Origin: Bacteroidales bacterium
GTDB taxonomy: Bacteria; Bacteroidota; Bacteroidia; Bacteroidales; F082
DNA length: 64,000 nt
Reading direction: 5' to 3'
Assembly (NCBI GenBank): GCA_015491905.1
Contig: WGGC01000100.1
Coordinates: forward strand, 1 to 64,000
In this document: one piece after another, positions 27,308-36,788 of the stretch
Numbering within the stretch: position 1 is the stretch's first letter
Layout of the letters: every line of letters begins with the position of its first letter
Notes under the pieces: generated by a model
Seen by the model: the letters and a program-made list of their open reading frames with translations, nothing else
Databases searched by the model: none
What the model was told of the DNA's origin: nothing
Position numbers and translations under genes: made by a program

Positions 27308-28477
27308 ATGAATAAGATTATAGTTTTAGGAGGTGGTTTTGCCGGTGTTGAAACGGCTATTCGCTTACAAAAACTTGGGCACCATGTTACTTTAGTTTCA
27401 AATAGGGATTATTTGTTTATCTACCCAATTTCAATTTGGATACCAGTTAAGAAAAAGAGTTTTAACGATGTAAAAATTGATTTAGAAAAATTAAAAAAAA
27501 TTCATGGTTTTGATTTGATTATTGATGAAGTGAAAACTATAGATAGTAAAATGCAGACGGTACATTTAAGAAACAGAGTGTTAGAATACGATTATCTGTT
27601 TATAGCATTGGGGATGCATAAAAAGCAATTGAAGGGAGCACAATATGCACATTCTATATGTGGTCATCCTGAAGAATCTGTTGTTATAAGAAAAGAATTA
27701 GATAAACTTATCGCAAAAAAAACCGGAAAAATTGCTATTGGCTTTGGAGTAAATGAAGATGATCCTTCTGCAACGGCTGTAAGGGGTGGCCCGGCATTTG
27801 AGTTGCTTTTTAATTTTAGTTATTATCTCCGTAAAAAAGGATTACAGGATAAAATAGAGTTGCATTTTTTTGCTCCTATGAAAGAACCTGGGCGCCGGAT
27901 GGGGCAAAAGCCTTATGATAAAATGGATTTATTTTTTAAACGTTATAAAATTATAAAACATATAGGAACGGGTATACGTGAAATTGAAGACAAATCAGTG
28001 GCTTTTATGGATGGTACACGTATTGAAAGTGATTTAACTGTTTTTATTCCTGCGGGGGACGGTCATGATGTGATAAAACAATCCGGTTTACCGGTAAATA
28101 AGGCAGGATTTATAAAAATTAATGAATTGTGCCGGGTGAAGGGATTGGAAAACGTATATGCAGTGGGTGATATTGCTGAATTAGGCGGGCCTAAGTGGGC
28201 TGCCAAGCAAGGGCATATCGCAGAGGTTATGGCTGATGTAGCTACTTTTAATTTTCATAATAAAATTAAAGGAAAACCTAAAAGAAAAAGTTATTGGGAA
28301 CAACTGCATATTGTTTGCCTGATGGATTCGGGAGATGGAGGAGCTTTTATTGTTAGAAACCGGAAGCGCGATTTTATTATTCCTTTACCTGTTGTGGGGC
28401 ACTGGATGAAAAAAGGCTGGGGTTTTTATTATAAAAATTCGAAACTAAAAAAGATACCTCGTCTTCCGGGCATGTAG
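27308..28477 (+). CDS. NAD(P)/FAD-dependent oxidoreductase, sulfide:quinone oxidoreductase-like
   Basis: A 389-residue flavoprotein of the NDH-2/SQR superfamily: N-terminal FAD fold VLGGGFAGVETAIRL, second dinucleotide-binding region near residues 135-175, and the C-terminal FAD block LENVYAVGDIAELGGPKWAAKQG. Cysteines in HSICGHPEES and HIVCLMDSGDGG could be the redox pair used by SQR enzymes, which favours sulfide oxidation to quinone over NADH oxidation. No obvious membrane span; a basic C-terminal tail (KNSKLKKIPRL) may bind the membrane. It follows the peroxiredoxin gene after its terminator. NDH-2 remains an alternative. Confidence 0.78.
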   Translation: MNKIIVLGGGFAGVETAIRLQKLGHHVTLVSNRDYLFIYPISIWIPVKKKSFNDVKIDLEKLKKIHGFDLIIDEVKTIDSKMQTVHLRNRVLEYDYLFIALGMHKKQLKGAQYAHSICGHPEESVVIRKELDKLIAKKTGKIAIGFGVNEDDPSATAVRGGPAFELLFNFSYYLRKKGLQDKIELHFFAPMKEPGRRMGQKPYDKMDLFFKRYKIIKHIGTGIREIEDKSVAFMDGTRIESDLTVFIPAGDGHDVIKQSGLPVNKAGFIKINELCRVKGLENVYAVGDIAELGGPKWAAKQGHIAEVMADVATFNFHNKIKGKPKRKSYWEQLHIVCLMDSGDGGAFIVRNRKRDFIIPLPVVGHWMKKGWGFYYKNSKLKKIPRLPGM

Positions 28478-28550
28478 TATTGTTTCTTAAAAATGTTGTA
28501 TTATGAGTTAACCTACAGTGGTTTTAGTTTAAAAATATTTTATAAAATTA

Positions 28551-28584
28551 AAAAAGACCGGGTCGTTTCTGATCCGGTCTTTTG
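28551..28584. terminator. bidirectional intrinsic terminator
   Basis: A 12-bp stem (28553-28564 with 28571-28582, one G-T pair) with A-runs before and T-runs after, between convergent genes. It can serve both the SQR-like gene and the BNR/VPS10 gene. Confidence 0.85.
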
Positions 28585-28606
28585 TTTATAATATTACTCC
28601 ATTTTA

Positions 28607-31600
28607 TTAATTTGGAAATCTTCCGGGAGTATAAGGTGCTTTTAATTCATCCAGTTGTTTCTCCAGTGTCGACAATTGATCATCTGCTTTTTTCAAACGC
28701 TCTAAAAATGAAGGCATAGTATTTTTAACAATAGAATAGTTCATTTTTTGCATTGCAGTGGGAGCTGAAGTAGATTGCCATGATGCATAAATAGCATCAT
28801 TTAATCTTTTCATTAGAGGCATGGCTTCTGGTGGAACTTCTTCAAAACTTGCTTTAGCCGGTGTTCCATGCAATAAATAAGTAAGGCTTTCCAGTTCTTT
28901 TTTAACATTCATAGCCTGATTTTGCATAGCAATGGTCGCCCCGTCTGTTATATGTAAAGCTTGGCGTATATAAGCTGTTTTCTGATATAGTTTATTTAAA
29001 TATTGCTGGGCTCCACTCATGGTTCTGTATAAGTCGGCAACATTATCCAAAAATGCTGTTAATGCCTGCCTGTCTTTGTCGGGTAAAGTTGTGTTGTGTA
29101 ATACCTTTGCATTAAAGGTTACCGGTTTGCCCAATAGTTTTGCCGATCCATTATGAAACATACTCATTGTAATAGTATATGAACCCGGTAAAGCTAAAAC
29201 ACCATTATTGCCATCATTTAACGGGTTAAATTTATTTCCTTTTAACCTTACCGGTGAAGGGAATAAATATCGTAAATCCCATGTTACTCTGTGAATACCT
29301 TTTTTTGCAGGTTTATACAATTTTCTAACCACAGTTCCCTTTTTATCTTTTATGGTAAAAACAAGATAGGGGCCTGTTTCATTCTTTTCTTTCAGCAATT
29401 CTTCCCGTGTGGGTTGCGGAATAGGGAGGCTTTTCTTAAATAATTCCTTTTCCTTTTTTCTTCTTTTTTGTTTTAATGTTTCAGGAACATTTTTTACGTA
29501 GTATGTCAATGTGGCACCAAAAGGAGCATTTGGAGCTAAATAATAAGCAGAGCCTGTTCCATACCGGCTATTTTCCTGAATATACATTAATGCATCTTTC
29601 ATGGGGAAAGTAAAAGCATTATTGTTATTTAACTTTTCCGGAGTTAAAGCTCTCAATGAAGAATAGTCATCAAGAATATAAAATCCTCTTCCGAAAGTGG
29701 CTATAACTAAATCCTTTTCCCGTTTCTGAATAGCAATATCCCTTACTGCAATGTCCGGCAACCCATTAGTGAATTTAGTCCAGCTTTTCCCCCCATTCAA
29801 GGAAACATAAAAACCAAATTCAGTTCCTGCAAAAAGCAGGTCTTTGTTAACCGGATCCTGGGCAACTGTATGCACAGGTTCTTTAGGTAAGTTGTTAGAA
29901 ATGGAAGTCCAGGTTTTCCCTTTATCAGTACTTTTTAATAAATAAGAATTAAAATCCTTGCTTTTAGTGTTATTAAAAGAGGCAAAGATGACATTTTCAT
30001 CAAAATTTGAAGGAAAAACATCGCTAACATAGGTATATTCCGGTACCCCTGGAAATTTAGTGGTTTTTTGCCATGTTTTGCCATCATCATCAGTTACCTG
30101 AATTACCCCATCATCAGTACCAACAACTAACATTCCTTCTTTTACAGGTGATTCTGCCAAAGAAACAATTGTTCCCCAAAGTGAAGTAGAAACATCTTTT
30201 GCTACTGCAGATGCAGGCCAGTATTTCCCCATTACCTTAAAATCATTTCTGTTTTTATCTCTGGTTAAATCTCCACTGATTTCTTGCCATGAATTTCCGC
30301 GGTCGTTACTTTCAAACATTTTATCAGCACCCATATAAAGTCTTTTTGGATTGTATTTACTTAAGATAAAGGGAGCATCCCAGTTCCATCTAAAAGTTTT
30401 TTCACCTTTTTTAGGCATGGGTTTTATTTTAATTCGTTCACCTGATTTCTTATCGTAGCGGAAAATATTGCCATATTGATAAGCAGAGTAAACAATATCA
30501 GGGTTTGTAGGGTCGATAGCCTGCCAAAACCCGTCTCCACCCAATGTTGTAATCCATTCGTAACTAGAAACGCCTCCTTTTTTCAGGTTTTGCGAAGGCC
30601 CTCCTAAACTATTATTATCCTGAGTTCCACCATAGACCCAATAAAAAGGTTTACTGTCGTCAACTGCAACACGATAAAATTGTGTAACCGGTAAGGTTGT
30701 TTTAAACAAAAATGTTTTATTCCCGTTCCATGTTTCGTAAACACCACCGTCGCATCCTATTAACATGTGTTCCGTATTTTTTGGGTCAATCCAGTATGCG
30801 TGGTCATCTACATGCCTTTTATTATTACCCATGTTTTTCCATGTTTTTCCGCCATCCAGAGTTACTTTTCCATAAGTATCTACGGAATAAACTTTATTGG
30901 CATCTTTTGGGTCGGGGTATAATTCGCTGTAATACTGGCCGCTACTAAAATAGTTGCTCATCTTTTTAAATGAAGCACCTCTATTTGTAGAACGGAAAAA
31001 ACCACCTTTGCCGTTAGAGGCTTGAAACATAACATAAACAATATCAGGATTAACAGGGGAAACAGCAATTGCCATGCCTCCTTTGTCAACATTTGGAATT
31101 CCGTTGGTGAGTTTTTTCCAGGTTTTACCGCCATCAGTACTTTTGTAATATGCCGATTCAGGGCCACCTCCAATTTTAGCAAATTGTCTTCTTCTTCTTT
31201 GCTCTGCTCCTGCATATATTACATTTGGGTTGCCGGGTTCAAAGCACATATTTGCAACTCCCGTATTTTCAGAGATATATAAAACTCTTTTCCATGTTTT
31301 TCCGCCATCGGTAGTTTTATATAATCCACGGTCACCACCTGGTCCCCAAGCAGAACCCTCAGCAGCTACATAAACAACATTGGAGTTGCGGGGGTCTATT
31401 AAAATTTTACCTATCTGGCTGGAGCTTTTCAACCCCATATTTTTCCAGTTTTTCCCGTCATCAGTGGTTTTCCAAACTCCATTTCCATATCCTAATGCAC
31501 GTTGGTGATTGTTTTCTCCGGTTCCTGCCCAAACAACATGATGGTTATTGGGGTCCATGGCAAGACAACCAATTGAGTAAGCTCCTTCATGATCAAAAAC

Positions 31601-31882
31601 AGGTTTAAATGTTGTTCCGTCATCATATGTTATCCATATGCCTCCCGAAGCAGCTCCTACATAATAATGACTGGGATTATCAGGGTTTACAGCAAAATCA
31701 GCTATCCGGCCGGAAGTCAATGCCGGACCAATACTTCTCCATTTAAGTCCTGAAAAGACAGAGGCTTTAACGGCTGGTTTTGGCTGAACTTTTTTTCTTG
31801 CTTTTTTTGCTTCTGCACCGGATATTCCTAATGTAAAAGCTATTAAAAGCAGAAAAACTTTAGTTGTGAACAGATGTTTCAT
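28607..31882 (-). CDS. secreted BNR/VPS10-type beta-propeller protein
   Basis: A 1091-residue exported protein with signal peptide (VFLLLIAFTLGISGAEA). Residues about 45-760 hold many Asp-box/BNR repeats of the form STDGGKTWKK (e.g. KTTDDGKNWKNMG, KTTDGGKTWKRV, STDKGKTWTSIS), forming sortilin/VPS10-like beta-propellers. The C-terminal part (about 800-1091) has an Ig-like region (SYTITMSMFHNG) and a helical tail. Similar large proteins are frequent in Bacteroidota and are often annotated as glycosyl hydrolases, though a catalytic activity is not established. It stands alone between terminators. Confidence 0.85.
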   Translation of the reverse strand: MKHLFTTKVFLLLIAFTLGISGAEAKKARKKVQPKPAVKASVFSGLKWRSIGPALTSGRIADFAVNPDNPSHYYVGAASGGIWITYDDGTTFKPVFDHEGAYSIGCLAMDPNNHHVVWAGTGENNHQRALGYGNGVWKTTDDGKNWKNMGLKSSSQIGKILIDPRNSNVVYVAAEGSAWGPGGDRGLYKTTDGGKTWKRVLYISENTGVANMCFEPGNPNVIYAGAEQRRRRQFAKIGGGPESAYYKSTDGGKTWKKLTNGIPNVDKGGMAIAVSPVNPDIVYVMFQASNGKGGFFRSTNRGASFKKMSNYFSSGQYYSELYPDPKDANKVYSVDTYGKVTLDGGKTWKNMGNNKRHVDDHAYWIDPKNTEHMLIGCDGGVYETWNGNKTFLFKTTLPVTQFYRVAVDDSKPFYWVYGGTQDNNSLGGPSQNLKKGGVSSYEWITTLGGDGFWQAIDPTNPDIVYSAYQYGNIFRYDKKSGERIKIKPMPKKGEKTFRWNWDAPFILSKYNPKRLYMGADKMFESNDRGNSWQEISGDLTRDKNRNDFKVMGKYWPASAVAKDVSTSLWGTIVSLAESPVKEGMLVVGTDDGVIQVTDDDGKTWQKTTKFPGVPEYTYVSDVFPSNFDENVIFASFNNTKSKDFNSYLLKSTDKGKTWTSISNNLPKEPVHTVAQDPVNKDLLFAGTEFGFYVSLNGGKSWTKFTNGLPDIAVRDIAIQKREKDLVIATFGRGFYILDDYSSLRALTPEKLNNNNAFTFPMKDALMYIQENSRYGTGSAYYLAPNAPFGATLTYYVKNVPETLKQKRRKKEKELFKKSLPIPQPTREELLKEKNETGPYLVFTIKDKKGTVVRKLYKPAKKGIHRVTWDLRYLFPSPVRLKGNKFNPLNDGNNGVLALPGSYTITMSMFHNGSAKLLGKPVTFNAKVLHNTTLPDKDRQALTAFLDNVADLYRTMSGAQQYLNKLYQKTAYIRQALHITDGATIAMQNQAMNVKKELESLTYLLHGTPAKASFEEVPPEAMPLMKRLNDAIYASWQSTSAPTAMQKMNYSIVKNTMPSFLERLKKADDQLSTLEKQLDELKAPYTPGRFPN

Positions 31883-32055
31883 ATCGAAAAAATTAAATTT
31901 GTAATTGTATTTTGAAAAAATTTATTTTAATGAAGGAATAATTTATTTCAATAAATTTCATTAAAAATTATTGGGTTAAAATTACTAATAATATTTTGAT
32001 TTTTTGAAAATGTATGTTAAAATAAGTAAATTCAGTATTTTATATAATAATTTTA

Positions 32056-32877
32056 TTAAAAACTGTATCCATGAATGAAAATAGAATGAACTATTAATGA
32101 ACCTATAATAAAGATTATTAGCGTTACGAAATCTATCCAGGAAAAAGGTAGCATAGGTTTAAAACGTTTCTCATCAGAAAGAGATTTTTTTGCCCATATC
32201 ATTGGTATCAAGGTAACTATGCTAAATAGATATATAATAAGGTTATTTTTTGGCAAAAAAGAATATGTAATTGATAAAATTAGTACCCATGGAATTATAT
32301 ATCCGGCAAAATAAAACCAAAGACTAATTTTATTTTTTGCCCAAAAGTTATCAGGAATATTTAATATCGCTATCCTTCCTATCCCAACTCCCGATAGGTA
32401 AAGAAAATACAAAGAAATCATAATAATAATTATCATTATTACTCCTCCAAAATGCATTAACTCCAATGCTTTATATATACCTGTTTTAAAAAGGCCGTTT
32501 TCAGCAAAGGAACCAAAGGTGTTGGCAAGTGAAAAAATTATTGTCCACTGTAAAAAAAATGAAAAGGATTGACTTTTATACTTTACCAGTGTAAAAATTA
32601 TCATGCTAAAAAAGGCAATAAAAAAATTTAATATTGGAGGTGCTAATGAAATAGTTATGATTGCATCTCTGGTCCAGATAGGATTTGTTACAGGTGTTAA
32701 AAAGTGAACTCCATTTTCTAAAAGTTTAGCTTTAATATTTAAATCATAACTGAAATATAAAACTGACAAGTCAGACAATAACCGGAGAATAAGATATACA
32801 AGTAGCCCCGACAGGGTTGAAGTTATCAATGATGTTATTAATGTTGCCTTTTTTGAATGTAAGATTAATTTGCTCAT
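32056..32877 (-). CDS. integral membrane protein, unknown function
   Basis: A 273-residue protein with about eight hydrophobic segments, for example LITSLITSTLSGLLVYLI, LNFFIAFFSMIIFTLV, GGVIMIIIIMISLYFLYL, IIPWVLILSITYSFL and FVTLIIFIIGSLIVHSIF. No signal sequence beyond the first span and no catalytic motif such as HExxH. I do not recognise a family. It is isolated between the BNR protein and the OsmC gene on the same strand, separated from both by more than 100 bases. Confidence 0.6.
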   Translation of the reverse strand: MSKLILHSKKATLITSLITSTLSGLLVYLILRLLSDLSVLYFSYDLNIKAKLLENGVHFLTPVTNPIWTRDAIITISLAPPILNFFIAFFSMIIFTLVKYKSQSFSFFLQWTIIFSLANTFGSFAENGLFKTGIYKALELMHFGGVIMIIIIMISLYFLYLSGVGIGRIAILNIPDNFWAKNKISLWFYFAGYIIPWVLILSITYSFLPKNNLIIYLFSIVTLIPMIWAKKSLSDEKRFKPMLPFSWIDFVTLIIFIIGSLIVHSIFIHGYSF

Positions 32878-32934
32878 ATTTTAAAAAAAGAGAGTTGTAA
32901 AAATAAAAATAAAAGCAAGTATCACAACCAAATA

Positions 32935-32976
32935 AAAAAAGAGGCTGTAATAAATATTTATTACAGCCTCTTTTAT
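32935..32976. terminator. intrinsic terminator after the OsmC gene
   Basis: A long perfect hairpin (about 32938-32954 with 32957-32973, core GAGGCTGTAATAAA) with flanking A and T runs, 50 bases past the OsmC stop on the minus strand. Confidence 0.85.
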
Positions 32977-33025
32977 CTATAAGATTTATCTAATCTTTTT
33001 AAAAGGAATTATTTATAAAAAAATA

Positions 33026-33496
33026 TTAATGTGCCATTTCCGGTTGATTTTCGGCATTGACAATAATTTTTGTTTTTTGCCTTATATTATCTGTAATAGG
33101 ACACCTTGATTCTGTTTCTTCCAGCCAACGTTGTATTGTTTCTTGATCTGCATCTGCAAAATCAGCATTTATTTGAACTGTTATTTCCTGAAACCCTGAA
33201 CGTTCATTGGTAGGCATTCCCATAAATCTGCCCGGATTCATTACTCCTTCTAATTTTACTTTCATATTTTTAATGGTAATACCTTGTTGCTGAGCAACAA
33301 AATGACCTGTCATATTCAAACATCCGGCTAAAGCCATTAATAATGCTTGCATGGGAGAGGGACCGGCATCTGTTCCTCCCATACTGGCTGGTTCATCAAT
33401 AACCAGTTTAAATTTACCTGTTTGTACTTCCATTTGGGTAGGCGATTTACTTTGCCCTTCTGCTACTACCCTGATTTCCATTTTTTCCTGACTCAT
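33026..33496 (-). CDS. OsmC family protein
   Basis: A 156-residue OsmC/Ohr-fold protein. The family's two cysteines are seen in LMALAGCLNMTGHFVAQQQG and EETESRCPITDNI, the layout of thiol peroxidases reducing organic hydroperoxides, although many OsmC-like members remain uncharacterised. A second OsmC-like protein of different sequence is encoded at 63021-63425. No operon partner; terminator downstream. Confidence 0.88.
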   Translation of the reverse strand: MSQEKMEIRVVAEGQSKSPTQMEVQTGKFKLVIDEPASMGGTDAGPSPMQALLMALAGCLNMTGHFVAQQQGITIKNMKVKLEGVMNPGRFMGMPTNERSGFQEITVQINADFADADQETIQRWLEETESRCPITDNIRQKTKIIVNAENQPEMAH

Positions 33497-33685
33497 TTTT
33501 TAAAAATTTTTAAATATATACATTTACGCCCATTGGACGAGTGAGATTTTAAAAGCTTACAAAAGTCGATAAAAGTTTTAATAAAAAAACATAAAAAATA
33601 TTAAATCAGAGATATAAAAATTAAATAATTCACAAAGATTTAGAAAAATAACCTAAAAAACACTGTTTATAATTAATGTATTTTT

Positions 33686-35359
33686 TCAGAGTGTATTAAC
33701 AGGCTTATAATTCAACAGTTCAAAGAAGTGTTTATGCATGACTGTTTCAGTTCCGGGTTTCTTTTCTTGATGCAACAGATTAACAAGGCCTTTGGCAACA
33801 AGGAAATAACGAAAATCATTGTTTTTATTTTTTTTACATGCTGCTTTTTTGCAGAGTAATGCTATCGCGAGGGTTTCACTCATTGCTGCCATTGCTTTTC
33901 TTGCATAGAGGGAAATGTTTTTTGTGTCTTTTTGCATTGCAGATACCAGCTGTTCAATTACACTTAAATTATTCCTTATAATAGTAAATTCACCGGGCCA
34001 AAGTTTTTCCGAATCAATTGTTAACTCCTGTATTTTATTCTTATAGATATTGAAACCGATTTTATTTTTTCCTGTACACATTCTTGCAACTTCAATAGCC
34101 TGAATATTTGCCGGTCCTTCCCATAATAATAAGCTGTAAACATCTTTCATTATCCTTGCCATAGGGAATTCATCGGTATATGCATTACCACCAATAATTT
34201 CTGTAGTATCTTTTACTGCCTGGACTGCCCATTCCGCTGTTTGGTATTTTGCCAATCCCGTTACTAACCTCAGCCATGATTTGTTTTCGGGATATTTCAA
34301 TGTTTTATCAAAGTTTACTGCAGCCTCCGCCGAAAGGGCAAAGGAAGCTTCAAGAAAAAAAAGAATCTTCAAAACCTCATCCTGTACCATTGGATAATTA
34401 ATTATTTTCTCTCCAAATGCTGTCCGGTGTTCTGTCCATGAAAGGGCTTCCAGGAAAGCTCTTCTATGTGTCCCTGTAGCACTCATGGTATTATGAATCC
34501 TGCTATATTCAAGTGCCTCCATCATTGCTTTTAGCCCCATTGGTGGTGGTACTATTTCGTAGGCTAATGTGTTTTCCAAATCAATTTCTCCGGTAGCCAA
34601 GCCTTTGGTACCAATTTTTTCTTTTAATCGTCGAATATGATAATTATTTGGTTTTCCGTTTTCCAAATGGCTAGGTACCAGATATAAACCCAATCCTTTA
34701 CTCCCTTTTATATCCTGATTTGCTCTGGCTGTAGCAATAGCAATTCCTGAATTGGCATTGCTTGTAAACCATTTCAATCCGGACAGTTTATATGTTGAAC
34801 CATCTTTTGTCGCTATGGTTGTTGTAGCTCCAACGTCTGATCCACCGTGCAATTCTGTTGCCCATGTGCCCCCTGAAAGGGCTGTTCCATCCATTTTTGT
34901 TAGTAAAGGAAGAAACTCATCTCGTAACTTTGCCGGGGCAATAGTTTTTAAAACATATGCAACAGCCCCGGTCATTGTTACCGGACAATGTATTGAAATG
35001 TCGGCATGGGACAGGAGATAACCCATAACAAAACTCAATAAATGAGGTTCCGGATTTTTTTTAAAAGCCAAACCAATGACACCTTTTTTATATGCTTCTT
35101 TATGTGTTTTTTCATATAAAGGATTGAATATTATATTATTTGTCTTTTCTCCTTCTTTGTTATATGGTTGAAGAACAGGAGGAGCGTACCGGTTGGAATA
35201 ATCAGCGGATTCTTCTACTTCAGAACCTACCCATTCCCCGAAAAGGGATAGTTTTGTTTTGTAATTATTAAAACTGTCAGGAATTGTTTCCGCAAGAAAA
35301 TCCTGCAAAAGGGTATCCCCATCAAAATAATTGAAACCTTTTAATGATTTCGGAATCAT
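33686..35359 (-). CDS. acyl-CoA dehydrogenase family protein (AidB-like length)
   Basis: A 557-residue flavoprotein of the acyl-CoA dehydrogenase family. The FAD/substrate block GTWATELHGGSDVGATTTIA and the region SRIHNTMSATGTHRRAFLEAL followed by FGEKIINYPMVQDEV are visible. The extra length and GGSDV/HRRAF pattern resemble the AidB/long-chain branch more than short-chain enzymes. It lies 150 bases downstream of another acyl-CoA dehydrogenase and an acyl-CoA ligase, so fatty-acid activation and first oxidation is the likely job. The electron-transfer flavoprotein is not in the window. Confidence 0.83.
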   Translation of the reverse strand: MIPKSLKGFNYFDGDTLLQDFLAETIPDSFNNYKTKLSLFGEWVGSEVEESADYSNRYAPPVLQPYNKEGEKTNNIIFNPLYEKTHKEAYKKGVIGLAFKKNPEPHLLSFVMGYLLSHADISIHCPVTMTGAVAYVLKTIAPAKLRDEFLPLLTKMDGTALSGGTWATELHGGSDVGATTTIATKDGSTYKLSGLKWFTSNANSGIAIATARANQDIKGSKGLGLYLVPSHLENGKPNNYHIRRLKEKIGTKGLATGEIDLENTLAYEIVPPPMGLKAMMEALEYSRIHNTMSATGTHRRAFLEALSWTEHRTAFGEKIINYPMVQDEVLKILFFLEASFALSAEAAVNFDKTLKYPENKSWLRLVTGLAKYQTAEWAVQAVKDTTEIIGGNAYTDEFPMARIMKDVYSLLLWEGPANIQAIEVARMCTGKNKIGFNIYKNKIQELTIDSEKLWPGEFTIIRNNLSVIEQLVSAMQKDTKNISLYARKAMAAMSETLAIALLCKKAACKKNKNNDFRYFLVAKGLVNLLHQEKKPGTETVMHKHFFELLNYKPVNTL

Positions 35360-35508
35360 AATTTTATTTATTTATTAATAGTTATGCTGTGTGTTTTGTC
35401 TTACTGCATTTTTTTCTTTAATAATGATATTTGCACTATCCTGTTAACCACGTTGTTATTGTCTGTCGCGGCTTCTTAAGCACTTATATATTAAATTAGA
35501 AGTTGTTT

Positions 35509-36759
35509 CTAATCGTTATAGATTTTTTCATCAGGCAAATCAGCTCCTTCTGCATCTCGTTCGGTATCTCTGCCATTTTGTTTTTTGGTAAGAAATTCTT
35601 TATAAAATTCATGTTGAATAACGAGGTCCATAATTTCATTAGTTCCTGTCCAGATTGTAATAAGCCGGACATCGCGCAGCATTTTTTCAACAGGATATAT
35701 ATTGGTATAACCAATTCCTCCCATCATTTGCATAGCATGGTTAACAACTTTCCAGGCTGATTCGGTAGAAAATTTCTTTGCTTCAGAAACCAATCTTCTT
35801 ATTTGTCCTGATGAAGCTCCGGAGTCGGCCATTTTCCCTGCCATATAGTTAATAGCACGAGATGCGTCCAGTAAGGTAAGACTATCGGAAACTTTTGCGC
35901 TAACGGCTTCGAAGGCTCGTATTTTTTGACCAAATGCTTTTCGTTTGTCTGCATATTTTGCAGCTACTTCAAGTGCTCCTCTTGCCATTCCAACAGCGCC
36001 ACCGGCAGAAGTTAAACGTTCGGGAACCATCATCTGATGAAATACACTTGTCCCTTTACCAATTCCTGCTTCACCTCCCAATACATTTTTTAGTGGAACG
36101 GCAGCATCCTTAAAAACAAGTCTTCCTGTTCCGCCTCCTTTGGTGCCCATCAATCCGTAAACATGTTCCACAATTACTCCGGGGCCTCTTTCCACAAGAA
36201 AAGCTGTCATTGCATTTTTTGGGTTTTCTATTCCTTCCACGATAGCGTATACCAAAATTAAATCCGCTCCTTCTGCTCCCACCACAAATCTTTTTTGACC
36301 ATTAAGATAAAATGTATCACCTACTCTTTTAGCTTTGGTAGTAGCGGCAAAAAAGTCTGAGCCTCCCCGTGGTTCTGTTAATCCTTCTGCAACACCTATT
36401 TCACCCTTTAGCATTGGTTTTAAAAAACGCTCCTTTTGCTCATCTGTACCAAAAACATGAATAGCTTCTCCAACAATTGAAAATAAAGAGTACAGACATC
36501 CCAGAGAAGTTCCTAATACACCGACTTCTTCCAGGGCGACCATTTCGCTTGTCCATGGCATTTCCGATCCTCCGTATTTTTTATCAAAGCGAAGACCCAG
36601 CAAATTTCTTTTTCCGGCCTCCTTAATAAAAGTTTTTGGATATCTCACTTTATCGGCATCCATGTCCAGTAAAAGTTGTCGTGGTACCCATTTTACAAAA
36701 TCCTGAACTCTTTCTAATAACTCTATGTCACTTTTTGACATTAATACATTCGTAGGCAT
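35509..36759 (-). CDS. acyl-CoA dehydrogenase
   Basis: A 416-residue enzyme introducing the alpha-beta double bond into acyl-CoA using FAD. The signature [36 protein letters not shown] and the C-terminal [21 protein letters not shown] followed by [15 protein letters not shown] are typical. It lies 30 bases after the CoA ligase gene, so they probably share a transcript. It differs clearly from the larger dehydrogenase downstream, suggesting different chain-length preferences. Confidence 0.93.
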   Translation of the reverse strand: MPTNVLMSKSDIELLERVQDFVKWVPRQLLLDMDADKVRYPKTFIKEAGKRNLLGLRFDKKYGGSEMPWTSEMVALEEVGVLGTSLGCLYSLFSIVGEAIHVFGTDEQKERFLKPMLKGEIGVAEGLTEPRGGSDFFAATTKAKRVGDTFYLNGQKRFVVGAEGADLILVYAIVEGIENPKNAMTAFLVERGPGVIVEHVYGLMGTKGGGTGRLVFKDAAVPLKNVLGGEAGIGKGTSVFHQMMVPERLTSAGGAVGMARGALEVAAKYADKRKAFGQKIRAFEAVSAKVSDSLTLLDASRAINYMAGKMADSGASSGQIRRLVSEAKKFSTESAWKVVNHAMQMMGGIGYTNIYPVEKMLRDVRLITIWTGTNEIMDLVIQHEFYKEFLTKKQNGRDTERDAEGADLPDEKIYND

Positions 36760-36788
36760 TTTATTATTTTTTAAAATTATTTAAATTG

